Shown here: positions 38,398-50,800 of the stretch, in pieces
Numbering within the stretch: the first letter of the stretch is position 1
How the letters are laid out: each line of letters starts with the position of its first letter
From: Capitella teleta
Taxonomy: Eukaryota; Annelida; Polychaeta; Capitellidae
Direction: 5' to 3'
Length of the DNA stretch: 64,000 nucleotides
Assembly (NCBI GenBank): GCA_000328365.1
Contig: KB300677.1
Location: forward strand, 194,127-258,126
The notes under the pieces: model-generated
Databases searched by the model: none
Seen by the model: only the letters and a program-made list of their open reading frames with translations
Told to the model about the DNA's origin: nothing
Translations under genes and position numbers: made by a program

Positions 38398-40452
38398 TCA
38401 TAAGCGCATGGGCTGCACCTTGGTTGGTCCTCGCCGTGTGTTGCTGTGGGTCGGAGCGTCACCCACACGAGCCACAGCCACGAACGGTGGATTCGTCGTT
38501 CGCTGACCTCGCGCGTTGAATGACCTTGGCATTGGGTTGTAGGATGCTCCTGGGGGGTGGTGTTGCACCACGGGGTTTGTGGGAGAGATTGGCGTCGCGG
38601 GGGGTGGGGGTGCTCTACGCTTGGTCATGTTGGTCGGAGAGCGAAGTTTGGACACTGGGTGAGGGGCGCTGGTGTCGGCGTCTTGGTGGATGGAAATGTT
38701 CACCACCCCTGGTTGGTTGGTGTGCGGCTGGGGCACGTTCCGTGGGGGCACGCTTGTCTTATAAGAAGGACCTTTGTGCACTGGCGACGATGTCGTCTCC
38801 TTGAAATTCTTTGGAGGCAGAGGAGGAACCGCTTGGCTCGACTGAGGACTGATAGGCTTCGGTTGCTGCACAGCTCCTGCTTCCGGTGAGGCGTCACGCT
38901 GGTTCTGCTTGATGACCTGGCGCAGGTTGGACACGACATGGAGCTGGTTGGTGAGCGGAGATTGGGGCGTGACTCCGCGCGCTGGCGACTTGGGTTCTTC
39001 GGCGTAGTCCTTTTCAAAAACGATGGTCTGTTCAATCTCATGCACCTTCTTCTTTTGCTCCCTGATCTTGTCCAAAGGTTCATAAATGGGTTCCTCCCAC
39101 AAAATGTTCTCTCCACTCGTGTTGTCTCCCCCAGATCGCTCGCCGACGCTCAGTCGATCAGCGCTTTCACGATTTGGCGTCAGGGCGTTGGGCGAGACGG
39201 CCGCTGTTGGCTTCTTTGTGGCAGAACCCGAGGCTTGATTCGTGTTGGCCATGGCTTTGGCGACGCCATCGGCACTTGGCTTGATGACCGCCCCCTGCTG
39301 TTTGCTCGGACGGGGTCTAGGCGGAGGAGGCACGATTCCTCCTTCTCTTACGTAATGATAAATGTCCTCAATCTCAAGGAACAGAATGTCCTCTTCGTCG
39401 GGGTTGGCATCCAGAACCGATGATGCGATGACGTGGTTGGAGTCGGACTTCTTCGTCTTTGGTTTCTCTTCTGCTGGTTTTTCGGCTTTTCCCGCCTCCA
39501 GGACAGAAGGATCGGGCATCGACACCAGGACGTGTATGCTGTTCATGTAGCTGGTGATCATCTGACTGCACCTCCGCTGCAACACCTTTGCCTCCTCTGT
39601 CTCGCGGAATTGGTTGAAGTTGGTTGCCATGGTTACTTTCAGGGGTTCCCGTGTGGAGATGGGAACCATCTTGGCGTCCTTCTTCAGAGGACAAACAAAA
39701 GCCGTCTCGTCGCTGAACACGCTCGTCAGTCGAAAAACTCCGGTGAAGTTGCGTTCAACCTTGGTAGGAATTATTCCATGCACCAACCGCACCAGAATCG
39801 GGAAACGGAATTTGGTGATTAGCGCTTTGATGTTGTGCACCCCAGAAATGTTAGACTGGCCCGCCACCGGACTGAACATGCCCTTTTGGTCGAACCCCAG
39901 GTACACGCTGTTGCCTTTGGTATCAAAGCACTTGAGGAGTCTTTTCTGCACCATGTGCTTTCCGTTTGACATGGACAAAGTGAGTTCTCCGCCGAGCGTT
40001 AGCATCTCCCCGGCGTGAAGCACGCGAACCGAATCCACAGACAGATCGCCGTTCTCCTTCGTCACGAACGCCTTCATGTTGTCTCGGATTAAACACGACT
40101 GTGGAAAGAGCCTCATCAAATCTTGGACACTTTGTAGAGCTTTGATGGCCTTGCCGTCCTCGGAGAGCAGTTCGAACCATCCCTGGTACGTGATGGGGAT
40201 GGAGAAGCGCTGGTCAGTCTGCAGTAACCGCTTGCCATCCTTCACTTTCACGCCGACAGCCAGGACTTTCTTCGTGGTGCGAATCGAGTGGATAAAGAGC
40301 TCACTATTCACTGCCTTGGCCACTCCGATGTCTCTGTACTGGCCTTTGGTCACTTTGATGACATTCGGAACTGGTTTCGTGAGCAGCTCTTTCAGTTGGA
40401 TGTTGCCATCGCTCCATTGAACAGACGAAGACAAATCTCCAGCCTCACCCAT
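38398..40452 (-). CDS. CABIT-domain adaptor protein, GAREM/THEMIS-like
   Basis: An intronless 684-aa frame whose ATG sits in an ideal Kozak context (ACCATGG). Residues about 10-310 resemble the CABIT domain of GAREM1/2 and THEMIS: a basic beta-rich block with QRFSIPITYQGWFELL, paralleling the IPVHYAGQFKLL segment of GAREM, then GEMLTLGGE and a second half ending near KFRFPILVRLV. The C-terminal half is disordered and rich in adaptor motifs: Tyr sites (EIEDIYHYV, EEPIYEPL), SH3-type proline clusters (AVPPLPPK, RRAPPPPATP, VPPPPRPRPS) and many Ser-Pro sites. It lacks the C-terminal SAM domain of vertebrate GAREM and has one CABIT rather than THEMIS's two. GAREM couples receptor tyrosine kinases to Grb2/ERK, and an analogous role is plausible but inferred. 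The lack of introns contrasts with its intron-rich neighbours. Confidence 0.8.
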   Translation of the reverse strand: MGEAGDLSSSVQWSDGNIQLKELLTKPVPNVIKVTKGQYRDIGVAKAVNSELFIHSIRTTKKVLAVGVKVKDGKRLLQTDQRFSIPITYQGWFELLSEDGKAIKALQSVQDLMRLFPQSCLIRDNMKAFVTKENGDLSVDSVRVLHAGEMLTLGGELTLSMSNGKHMVQKRLLKCFDTKGNSVYLGFDQKGMFSPVAGQSNISGVHNIKALITKFRFPILVRLVHGIIPTKVERNFTGVFRLTSVFSDETAFVCPLKKDAKMVPISTREPLKVTMATNFNQFRETEEAKVLQRRCSQMITSYMNSIHVLVSMPDPSVLEAGKAEKPAEEKPKTKKSDSNHVIASSVLDANPDEEDILFLEIEDIYHYVREGGIVPPPPRPRPSKQQGAVIKPSADGVAKAMANTNQASGSATKKPTAAVSPNALTPNRESADRLSVGERSGGDNTSGENILWEEPIYEPLDKIREQKKKVHEIEQTIVFEKDYAEEPKSPARGVTPQSPLTNQLHVVSNLRQVIKQNQRDASPEAGAVQQPKPISPQSSQAVPPLPPKNFKETTSSPVHKGPSYKTSVPPRNVPQPHTNQPGVVNISIHQDADTSAPHPVSKLRSPTNMTKRRAPPPPATPISPTNPVVQHHPPGASYNPMPRSFNARGQRTTNPPFVAVARVGDAPTHSNTRRGPTKVQPMRL

Positions 40453-42341
40453 GGTTCCTGGTGGCTACACCTCCATGCGATATTTATCTCCAAACGTATA
40501 TATATATATGATTATATGTATATTCCTCACAGCACAGAAATGAAAGCACGCCTTGTTTACTTGCTGCTATTTTTCCTTCTCTGGCTCCTCTTCCAAATGA
40601 GGTTGCTCGCGAAGCACTGTCCAGATGTCAGGTGTTTTAATCACAATATGATTGTCCTATTTTTTCAGTCGTCCCTCTAGTTTTCAGCACATGAAGCATG
40701 CAGCACAGTCAGGTGCTGTGCTACGACCTGGGTTCATGCGCAAATACCTGCAATGAGCAGCAGTCGTCCGGAACACCTCTTGCTTAGAATCTCGAGCATA
40801 ATGTCACTTAAAACGCCGACGCCTATTTTCGAAGCCTTTAACCAGTGTGAAGTCGGTGACGCTCAGAGTATATAGCGGAGTGCTCGCTAATGGCTGTAAT
40901 CCCCCGGGTTAATAACTCTTTTCATCAAATGGGGAGTTATTCCGGGATTAACAAGGTCATATCAAGCTATTTGCTATGTCAAATTATAAGAAACCCCCCA
41001 GAAATTTCAGTTTTTGAATATCGCGTTCTCCTCATTCCAATCTCACAGCATTATGCATTATACTCAGAGGGTTACGTCAAAGATGTTTGGTTCGTTCTAT
41101 GATGCATGGAGTTGCACTTGTTAGAAGAACATCTGTGGATTGACTTTTAGGATTGAGCCATCTTGTCAAATCAGCAACGCGATAAAAAAAAAGAAGAAAA
41201 AAAGAAGAGAACGCCACGCATGCGTTATGATTCACGCCATTCATACTCATTGAATCATAACGCACCAATTATAACCATGACTGAAGCATTAAATGTAACC
41301 AGTATGCTAGTAGAAATTATAAAACACGTAGGTCAATGTTATAACCTTGTAGGCATGGGAACCACTAAGGTTGCCGATAATTTTGATGATGTTTAGGTAA
41401 ATGAAATTTATACTATTTGAAAGATTGCGAAAACATGAACGCAGAATTTTTCGAATCATGCCCGGAAAACAGATCCGGAGATCGACATCCACCTCAGATG
41501 TTTGTTGCGTGAATGTTGTTGCATCATTACGATAAATTGCCTGTGTAATTAGCACAATTATGCCGACTTATTCAGCTAATTGTACTGTGTGAAACAGAGG
41601 CGTAGGGAGATGGCATTTTTTTGGTAGCTCAGGGGCTGATTTCATCATTCTTAGAATCGCTGTCATGCGTTGGAGGTCTTGTGCATGGATAATTTGTGTT
41701 CTGATAAACGAGTACAAGGAAGTCTCTGAAGCCAGCAGAGTTATTTATTGCACAAATACGGTAAAATACACACACACGCGATTGAGCGTTGCACACCAGA
41801 CACTTCCATCGAGTGCCATACTTGCTACTTGTTTCATTTGATCATGGGTCTCACACGTTTGCTGAAGTATTATATTCAGCTAATCAGGTTCAAATTAATG
41901 GCTGAGAGGTGAATGCATAGTGGGGTGTCGTCAGTCTTCGCCTCGCACAGCAATCCATTGCGGAATAACGAACGTTGAACTACACCTGTCGGCTGCTGCC
42001 ATGACAAGTGAACAATCACCTGAGCACATTACCAAAGTAAAGAGATCTCTCGTTGTCCTCTACGTTACCTGGTTCCACCTGCAATTAGAGCAATCAATCA
42101 ACGTATCTCGTGAACCTCATGCATATAGCTCTCAGTTCTTGTGATTGCTGCAAACTACATTCTTCTATTGATTCTCTTTCGTCACGAACCTCATTCTCAT
42201 CCACCGCTGCCGCCAGGGCGACGACAATTCAGCCCCATTTCAGTCGCAGCCGACGCCGCAGCATCTCCAACACACCGCTTCGTCTGAGTCGACGCGGGCA
42301 AGGATAAGAGGGTGCTTCACTCCTGATAGCAAGCAGCAGCC
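40453..42341. other. Divergent intergenic region between the CABIT and PDE10 genes
   Basis: The 1.9 kb between two divergently transcribed genes contains no recognised exon. It carries a 42-bp TCATAACG hairpin at 41222-41263. The 3' 200 bp become GC-richer toward the PDE10 start (about 42195-42300), consistent with a promoter/5' UTR, but no TATA box is clear. Confidence 0.5.
41222..41263. repeat. Perfect 13-bp inverted repeat built on TCATAACGC
   Basis: GCGTTATGATTCA (41222-41234) and TGAATCATAACGC (41251-41263) form a perfect 13-bp stem with a 16-nt loop. It is the best example of the dispersed palindromic unit. Confidence 0.9.
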
Positions 42342-42359
42342 ATGGGTTCAATTCGGTGA
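42342..42359 (+). promoter_or_regulatory. Upstream ORF before PDE10 start
   Basis: ATG in a strong context (GCCATGG) opens a five-codon frame (MGSIR) ending at TGA 42357-42359. It is in the same frame as the main start 18 nt later, so the TGA also marks where the main frame can begin. It could reduce or gate translation if this leader is used. Confidence 0.45.
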
Positions 42360-42377
42360 CCCTCTCTACTCATTCGG

Positions 42378-44827
42378 ATGAAGCGGCCGAGTGCTTTTAC
42401 TAACGGATTAGGGTTGAACGTTGCTCAGCGAGATTCGCTGCAGGACCGCGGGGCTAATTTCTCGCGCCGACAAACGCTGCAGCCCAGGGTGTCCTACAGG
42501 GAAATGATGACCCATCCGCAGAAACAGGTCGGCATGCGTCGGCTGCCTCCGCTGCCCAGTGGCTCCCGGGGCAAGGGCAGTCCCAGACTGGCCACTGGTC
42601 GACCCTCTACCACCAGAAATTGCAAGATGCTTGTGACAGGTGAGAATGGCCATTCGCTTTAATCCTCTGGAAGTCTGGCGCTTCTAAGCGAATTAATATT
42701 GTGACGTATTCTCTGTGCGTATTTCACCGCTGATCCTTAATCTATATTCAGTTTCTATAATCTTCTTGTAGTTCTTCGTATCGCCGCATATACCAACCAC
42801 AGTTAACCAACACTCAAGCTTATTAAATTCACAGACAACCCTCGGCGCTTGTAGATTTTCTGGCGTGTGTTGTAATTTGTAATTGGATTTAATATAACAT
42901 CACAAACGATCGATATCAAGTGAAGATGAAATCAATTCTAAGTGAGTATCGCAAACAGTATCGCAATGTAATCATTGATTCTTTATTATATTGATTTCTC
43001 GTTGAATTAAAAGAAAAATGAAGTTTCAAAAGGTGAAGATCCCTGCTTCGAATGAAAACAAATCGAAGAAGGTCGTTGGCTCGTACTAATCTCTCCAAAC
43101 CCCCGAATTGGACAAACAGACTCAAAGAATAGAATTGAACAAACTTACCCCTGGATGGCGATCTACAGAAGTGGCTGTTCTCGGGGAATAATCAATGCAT
43201 ACGTTTACAGGGAAGCTGGCATTTAACCACGATTAATCAAGGAAGATGAGCGATACCTATTGCAACGATCTATGCACAGATAACACGCACAGATAACATG
43301 CACAGATAACATGCACTGTTCTGTTGTTAAGTTCACTTTCTGTATTGCATAATGATTCTCTGTGTGCGAATGTACTTCAGAATGCATTGTCAGTTCTTGC
43401 CAAGGACAACCAGACGAATGAGTTCTACTTAAAGAGTGCTTCCTTTGTGAACTGCTCTCTAGGAAGGAGTCTTTAACATACAAGATCTCTTTGCTTGATC
43501 GCGACTTTCGTCTCAGGGTATTTGAAATTTACACGAAGCACTCTAATGTTATCCTTAATGACACCCTACTTGGCATAATGTTAATAAATCTTATGTTATG
43601 TTTACTTTTTAATTTTCATCAATTACACCTTCTAAAGTACACCCTGTTCCTTGTGCATTGTACTACAATAGTCAACACTAGTTATACCTGCACTGTGCCC
43701 CGCAGCTCATATAGGATGACATTCTTCAATCAATTGCACGCGTAGGTGGGTCTGATCTTGCACTCAGGCGTTCACGTAGATGAATATCAATAAGTTTCCT
43801 CAGGTACAAGATAATGAAGATATAGAATTTCGCTTGCCTATCCTTTGATCATCTTCATGGTGTATGAGGGTCGCCATGCAATTTGTATACCTGTGTGCTT
43901 TTCCGGATGTTCTAACAGGTGTTGGATGATGAAAAGGAAGGAAGCATTTCACATGCGCCTACAACAATAGTGTATAGATATCCCTGCGTGTCTTGTAATG
44001 TCCTAATGAGTGATGCTCCTACTGGTCAGTCCACCCACGTACACGCACGCACGCACGCAGTTTCCATCCATATATTCGGAATGCCGGTACAGGGTCATCT
44101 CATCGCAGAGGGGGTGGGGTGTTGCTGACCATGTCGGACGCCCCGTGATGCAACCGGACCCTCAGTCTTTGAAGCCGCTTTAAGTTTTTGTTTATGTTAT
44201 TATTGGTTAAAATCTTTCTGGTGTGGATGATCTGTTGCTATGCTGCTAATTAAGGGGGCCCCTGGAGCAGCACTAATGCTTCATGGCCGTGAGACCCCAG
44301 GGCTTTGCGTTTCGACAGAGAACACGGGAATAATCATCTTCGATCTCGATTCGAATCAAAGCTTTCATTGCCTCGCTTATAATCTCATCAATGGTTCGGG
44401 TCAATTGCCTGCCACTTGACCCGAAGCAATATTAAACGTACTCTTAGTACTTATCCCACCTGCTCATCGCGTTCTTTATCTATACAAATTGTGAGTGCGA
44501 AACTGATGAAATCGAAACCCAGCCCCAATGAGCATAATCAATCAGTCCTTCACAGTCCTTCACAGATAACGACCAACTTCACTTGTTTAATCACTATCAA
44601 CATTGCATACATCACACGTAATCACTGCTATGTACTCATTTTTTCCCTTTTTTTCATCTTATTGCAGGACGCCATCTCAGCGTGAGTCCGTCCAGTTCGA
44701 AGCACTCCTCGTCTCGGACGGAGGGCGCCCTATCACCGACAGGTAAGCGTTTCTTCCACTTCTTCCAGTTAATTTTTAACTGAACATTACGAGGACTGAG
44801 ATGAACACTTCGTCACGTTTTCATTTC

Positions 44828-44869
<42 letters not shown>

Positions 44870-47800
44870 CATCACGCCGCTTTGCAATTTTTGGGTTTGA
44901 TGTGGAATATGCTTCGGAGAATGACATCACGTTTGAGGAAGATTAAGAAAGGAAAAAATAGAAAAGAAACACCCTCGTTGAATGAGACAATCACTTTGGT
45001 GTCGATTTCATGCCATGAGATCAGGAATAGCCACGAGGTGTCTCCATCGCGAGGGGAAATTAATTGCCATTGTTGTCGCACAATGAAATTGCTGAGCTAA
45101 GAATTGTTCAAAGGAGAGGCTCCCAGGTGATAGGTGCAGGTGATTAAACACAGATGCAATTAATACATCCATTTGATGATCTGGCGGCTGCCCTCGTCCA
45201 CTGTACATGTCGTTGATTAAACCACAAGCAGTCGTGTTTATGTTTACTTCATCCCAGGAACAAATGCATTCTTAGATACAATATATAGTGTTTATTGATA
45301 ACAACCCAAACATCTACTCAAGTAGAAGTGGAAAAAATTACGTGCATGAATACTTGACACATTGAATGGACCCCACCATACTGCATCGTACGAGCACATA
45401 GCCTGCGTCGGTCGTCCTCATCGATTCGTTCTCTGCTCAGAGCGACGGCTTTGCCAAAATGCGTATATTCAATTTTTATAAGGCGTACTTTGTAATAAAT
45501 TTTATGTGGAGCGTTGCGTAATCCACCCCAGCCTTCTCTCAGTGTTGTTAAGCGGACCTTTAATCTCCACTCGGCCTTCACTCGGCTCCTCTCTCACTCT
45601 TCTGGCGATTGACCCCTCCAACGCATTGCTGACCAGTAGTCAGTCAGCCAGTTGGACAAAGACACAGCCACCAGCTGACCATGTTGAACGGAATACCGTA
45701 GCTCGGACCGCCGCGTTTAAACTCGCTCTTCTTTGTTCAACCAAGTCGCCTCAAAGGCAAATATTGTGACAACAAAACAGATGCCATAAAGCGAGAGTGG
45801 AATCAAGTGGTGCTTCTTCATTTACTGTTTAATGTCGTTAAATCAATGGACCCCTTGGATACTTTGCTGAATTGTTAAGGGGATATCACCNNNNNNNNNN
45901 NNNNNNNNNNNNNNNNNNNNNNNNNNNNNNNNNNNNNNNNGAATGATGTAATTAATTAATTAATGATGTAATTAATTAATTAATGATGTAATTAATTAAT
46001 TAATGATGTAATTCCTTAATTAATGATGTAATTAATTAATTAATGATGTAGTCCGAGGAGTCCATTACCCAAGAGATACAAAGTTGGTGACCGGCTTCGG
46101 ACCTCCGATGGACGAACAGCGAGGCACGTCACCCACTTGACCACCGATTCTCCCACCACAGGCCTCTAAACCCCTTGCAGAAATTCGCATTCCAAAAGCA
46201 TCAATTGACAATTTGGTGAAAGCATTTCGAACTGCGGCTGTATTGACTCTGATAGACGCGGATCAAGCAAATCCGAAAAGATCAGCGAAGAATCTGGCTT
46301 TAGTGACGCAATCCGGGGCTCAAAGGCGATATGCGATACGAAGCCTATGAGTGTGCCAACCCACTCTCGACACAACATTTCATAATAAACAATCTTGTAT
46401 AATGTGAAAAAGACGGATTGTGTTATCACTTCGTTATACTCAAACTTATGACAAGTCATTGAAATGTAATGGCATGGATTGTCTGTTTACGATGGCCTGT
46501 ATTCATCATCTCTCATCTCTGTCTTCAGAGTTCAAATATGACACGTGCACGTATGACGTAATATGTTGTATATTTCCAGATCTGAATCCGGAGCACGTAA
46601 CCGCATATCTCACGGAGAATCCGGATTTCCTGGACACATTCGTTTTGTCAAAAGTGAATCCAGAAACTGTAGAAAGATGGCACTTAGCCAAGAGGAGCGC
46701 ACGTCACAAAAATAGTCGAATATACGAATCTCCCGGCCAAGGACCGGGCACCAAAGACAACGCTGTGGAGTACAGTGAGTGGCATGTTGTTTATCACATC
46801 GTTCATTTCGAATGCGTAACTGCTGCAGACATTACATAGCATGGTACCAAGCACGCATTCCCTCGTAAACATGATACCTGACGTCATGTTCGTCTCATTC
46901 GTAATCTGTGCAAGCACCTTTCTTCACGAGGACACCTTCACGTCCGCGTTGATTGTAATATCACGTGAGCGCATGCGCAGCTGCGATGCATTCTGGGAAC
47001 GATGGTGTATCAACAACACCATCCAAGATGTAACATTTCGAACACATCACTTGGAAAGTCTGGCAAGCAACGAATAATCAACTGAAACTTTCCTTATGAC
47101 TGATGAGCGAAATTTTGTCGACTGCGAGTGTGACGTCATAGGGACGGGTTATCTCGAAATAAATTCCCGAAGTGATTGGGAGGACCTAATTACCTAGTGC
47201 TAGACCAGAATGCACCGCGGTCAGCATTTACGAAGAAAACATTTGCGGATAATAATATGTAACCATAGCAACGTGTGTTAAGTTGCCCGAGACACACTCA
47301 GTAACCTTTGTGGTTTTGGTGACGGAGGGAAATTATTTGTAAACATGGAAGGCAGAATAATGTGTGAATGAAAGCCTAAATTAATGACTGCAGCATATAC
47401 TCAACGTCATCCCTCGTGAGGGTAACGAATGATGGAGCATGCAATTCAAGTGCATTTCTCTTTTTCCAGTGCAAGTATTTTAATTTCCATATACATGTCA
47501 TTAATACATAACGTTGACAAAGGCAACTCAAGGGTTATTATTGTAACTAAATACTAATTAATACTATTTAGCTTTGTAAATTAAATAGTCTTTTGGAAGT
47601 TGTCATTCACCAAATCTGTGTGAATCAGAAGTCAGACTGAGGGTGGAAACATATCTGTTCCGTTGAAGGGCTTATTGGCTGCGAGTTTTCTAATCCAGGT
47701 AAAGAAAAAGAAAGATTTCATAATGGGATTTACTGTGATCGAAGAAGATTTTGGGTTTTCATCGCTTCGATGTAATTGCCCGTGACTCCGCGCGCACCAA

Positions 47801-50800
47801 TTTTGTATTCGAGTAATTTGAGTTTAATGATTCTATTTGCCCTTCAACAATGTATCACGATTGCATTGAGGCGAACATTCACGGAAATCGCAACAGGTAA
47901 ATTGCTATAGGTAGATGATCACGATGAGTTCTTGGCATATGTGCAATTCATTCTGGTCTCATTCTGGCAATCATGTCACCGTGTTTTGAGGTGTCACTCA
48001 CTCGTTCACTCATCCCTTGACCAGGTTCGTCGGGGAACCTAAGAGCAGTTCCTCCTCTCCTTTTCTGCGGTGGGTTTTCCCTATCCAATCCGCCACTATG
48101 TGCTTTCTTTCGTCTCCCTCTTCTTCTCCTTCAACGACGCGATCCCATAACCCCCTGCGAGTGCGCAATGAATATTCATTTTATTCTCTCATTAATTATG
48201 TATCGGTAATACTGAATGTTTGATGGCATTTCTTATATTTATATTTTCAGGTGACATACAAGGCCAGAATGACGTAATGAAATGGAAGGTACTAGTGTTT
48301 CCGTCGTCACCCCACAGTCCATCTCGCCATTCACACAATAACAACGGATCTTTTATTTCACAGCTTTCAATGCGAGGAGACAAGCGCAGCTTAATACAAG
48401 AAATGGCTCGCGATATCCACACATTTCAAACAAGGGGAGAGGTTCTTACTGAGCTGGCCACTTGTGTCTCAGCAGGTGTGCACTTCTCTCGCCGATAAAT
48501 AAATCCAAAAAACAATGATTATTTCAGCAATTGCAGCCGAAGATTACAGTCTGTATTTGGTGGACGAACTCACCTCCGATCTCCTCTTTTACAAGTCCTC
48601 AAAGACCAACAAGTGAGTGCACGTAATCTGAGCCCACTTCACAGAAAAAAATAAAACCCTGGATATTTCTACACCAATAAATGATGACCTGAACAATTTG
48701 CAGTGTTAAAAACCGAACGTGCGAACCTACAGGGTTAACTTTAGCAGCGTACGTGGCCGAATCAAAAGACAACGTCAGAGCGACTGACTTCCAGGTACGT
48801 TTATTGACCTTGTTTTAATTGTTTCTCAACCCAATGAACAGGACGACCGCTTTCCTGGGGGCATCGGTATCCAGTGCGACTCAATCCGATCCGTGATGGC
48901 TCTACCAATTATCTCAAACGTGGGCGAAACTCTTGGTTCGTGAGTTCTCTTTCGCAGGCGTGTGTCCATTGGTTTTATCTCGAACAGGTGTGCTGGAATT
49001 CTATCGTTATGGTATGGACTCATCCGCCTTCTCGGAAGAGGAAGAAGACGTGCGTATTAAAATAGAAATTACACTCAGCAAGTGCGACTCATGTTCTTGG
49101 CAATTGTGTGCTGCTTAATGCATGTGCACAGCAGCCTCGAACGAGCCTTTCTCAATCAACAAATGAAACTCACACACGAGTAACAGTCAACACGGGCTAA
49201 TGGCCCGGTGAAAGCTTCGCACAAACGGCCGTTTGCTGCAAAATGGCCAGCCGATATGGTCAATATAGAGAAAGCTGCGGACATTATTGTCGCAGGGCTG
49301 AGAATCAACAGGTGCACAGTGAGCTTTGATCTCTGAGAACGAGACACGTGCGCTGATATGAGAACATCCGATGATCATTGTAGTGAACCCTTCATCCATT
49401 CAACACACAATGTCATGCAATCCCTTTTTGCATTCTACCTGTATATATGTTTAAAGGTTTAAAGGGATCACCCGATATCACCCAGTCTTCTGTGTGATCA
49501 AGATTGAACTATAATATCTCATTCGGTTTCCGAGTATTGCAAGCCGATTAAATGACCTGAAACCTTTGCTATTATATAATTGATATTAATTATTTATGCT
49601 CTTCTAGGTTTCCTCTGATTTATTGCAACTCAGTGATCTCGTTTTGAAATGTCAGGAGGTTCGTTCTACCTGAGACACAAAACCCAGCTTGCATTTTTTT
49701 AATGTACATAATGTACTAATCCTATACATAATGAATCATCCTGGTGACTAATCACTTAAGGCCCAGTTGCACCGAAACAGTCATTACCAAATCCTACCTT
49801 TTGTTACGTGACGTTTTTGCACTACATTTACATCACTGGCTGCGATTTAAATATACATGAATCCTCTAACTCTCTCAGAAATATACCAAACGATGATATT
49901 TTTTTGATTGTGTGGCTGCGTGCCATGGTGGCTTCGGATGGCACCCAAACTAATTGCCTTAATGGATATCTATTTGACCCTCCTCACCTGAATGAAACTC
50001 CCATTAACCCCATTAATTACCTGGTGGTGGACCTAATCTTTTCTCTCCTCCTCTCATAACCGTAGCTTGGCGTGAGTTTCTTAACCTGGGCGGTGTTTGG
50101 ACTTCACTTCGCTGAGGTAACGCGAATGATGAGCACCTCGCATCGATTGCATGCAACTTAGTTTTATTTGCTTTGCTTTGCAACTTTGTTTTGTGTGGAC
50201 AACATGTGAAGGTCAAACAGGTATGTTCTGTGTTGCACCTGCATGGCTATGACGTCATACGATCTTGAAACCGCTTTGCTTCTCATTGTTAGTTATGTAA
50301 TTATTCATCTTCCTTTTTGGTTTGTTACTTATAGCCATTCTGATTCAATTCTAATTAATTAGTTCTGATTTTGAGCACTTTTGCGTCAATTCCATTGTTC
50401 ATTTCAATGTCCATTACAATGTCAATTACAATGTCCATTACAATGTCCATTACAATGTCCATTACAATGTCCATTTCGTCTCTCGTGCACTTAGATGTAC
50501 CATGGAATGACGAAGCAGCGTAAATTGAACGACTTTCTGCTCACCGTGACCAAGTGAGCTTGACACATCTTTGCTTCAATGTCCACCATCTTTTCTCTCT
50601 CGTCTTCAGATCAATTTTCCAAGACATTGTCAGCATGGACACAGTTATCATGAAAATTATGGTAAGCCAACATTGCACAGCCGGGTGAACTCATGCAGAT
50701 GACGTAATCGCGATGATAATCCGCAGATTACCCTCAGCAATCCCCATAAACCGACCTCTCCCGTGTGTTACATAATATCCCATTTTTCCCAAATACTTCC

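Noticed and set aside
38520-39423. Several plus-strand open frames opposite the CABIT gene
   Set aside because: They are shadows of the minus-strand coding sequence; Trp/Gly/Arg-rich translations are typical of antisense of Pro-rich code.
44829-44867. Poly-T as the tail of a reverse-oriented retroposed element
   Set aside because: No element body or flanking target duplication can be seen next to it.
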